A stretch of 6,366 bases of DNA. Origin: Synergistaceae bacterium (GTDB lineage: Bacteria; Synergistota; Synergistia; Synergistales; Aminobacteriaceae). The position numbers and the translations under genes were made by a program. This document shows positions 6,262 through 6,366 of the stretch, in pieces. The stretch covers positions 1 to 6,366 of the forward strand of contig JAFRSL010000008.1 in assembly GCA_017427625.1 (NCBI GenBank), written 5' to 3'. Below the pieces are notes generated by a model, which worked only from the letters and a program-made list of their open reading frames with translations, was not told the origin of the DNA and did no database searches. Each line of letters starts with the position of its first letter. The stretch's first letter is position 1.

Positions 6262-6366
6262 ATGAAGGTAATACTCAAGTCAGACGTAAGCAAGCTCGGA
6301 AAGGCAGGCTCACTTATTGACGTTAGCGACGGACACGCGCGGAACTTCCTCATTCCCAAAGGTCTC
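6262..6366 (+). CDS. rplI: 50S ribosomal protein L9, N-terminal part (truncated by right edge)
   Basis: The 35 visible residues ([20 protein letters not shown], then [15 protein letters not shown]) carry the L9 N-terminal signature: KLGK-x-G, then V-x-DG-x-ARNFL-x-P-x-G. L9 binds 23S rRNA near the L1 stalk and helps keep the reading frame. Its N-terminal domain is followed by a long helix and a C-terminal domain, which lie beyond the window; the family is usually about 150 residues. Having His where many homologues have Tyr or Phe after the DG is a tolerated variant. In many bacteria rplI follows rpsF, ssb and rpsR; here it follows topA and a miniprotein and is probably read from the same transcript. 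Confidence 0.96.
   Translation, partial: MKVILKSDVSKLGKAGSLIDVSDGHARNFLIPKGL

Overview
The window looks like chromosomal DNA of a Gram-negative-type (diderm) bacterium of moderate GC. It carries housekeeping genes (topA, rplI) beside envelope genes: a long AsmA/TamB-like protein and a secreted DUF3798 protein. That mix, with DUF3798 and long AsmA-like proteins next to each other, would suit an anaerobe of the Synergistota. This assignment rests on family recall only and is tentative. No mobile element, CRISPR array, tRNA or rRNA was seen.

Layout. Positions 1-2308 (minus strand) hold the first 769 residues of a membrane-anchored AsmA/TamB-like protein that runs off the left edge. Its visible C-terminal part is built of ~100-residue modules, two of which are an exact 297-bp tandem period. 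Positions 2309-2407 hold a strong intrinsic terminator for the next gene and a possible promoter and ribosome site for the AsmA-like gene. Positions 2408-3616 (minus strand) encode an exported DUF3798 protein, apparently a single-gene transcript. Positions 3617-3731 are a divergent intergenic region with promoter-like elements facing both ways. Positions 3732-6083 (plus strand) encode DNA topoisomerase I with an unusual Lys/Ala/Ser-rich N-terminal tail. It is followed closely by a 42-residue Cys/His-rich membrane miniprotein (6094-6222) and by the start of rplI, ribosomal protein L9 (6262 to the right edge). No terminator was seen between these three, so they may be cotranscribed.

The two halves look functionally separate: envelope and periplasm on the left, DNA topology and translation on the right. 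The most notable points are the histone-H1-like tail on TopA, the chance that topA starts at a rare ATT codon preceded by a strong Shine-Dalgarno sequence, the tandem growth of the AsmA-like protein, a sharp codon-usage change inside topA, and the Cys/His miniprotein lodged between topA and rplI. No gap between genes exceeds 300 bases.
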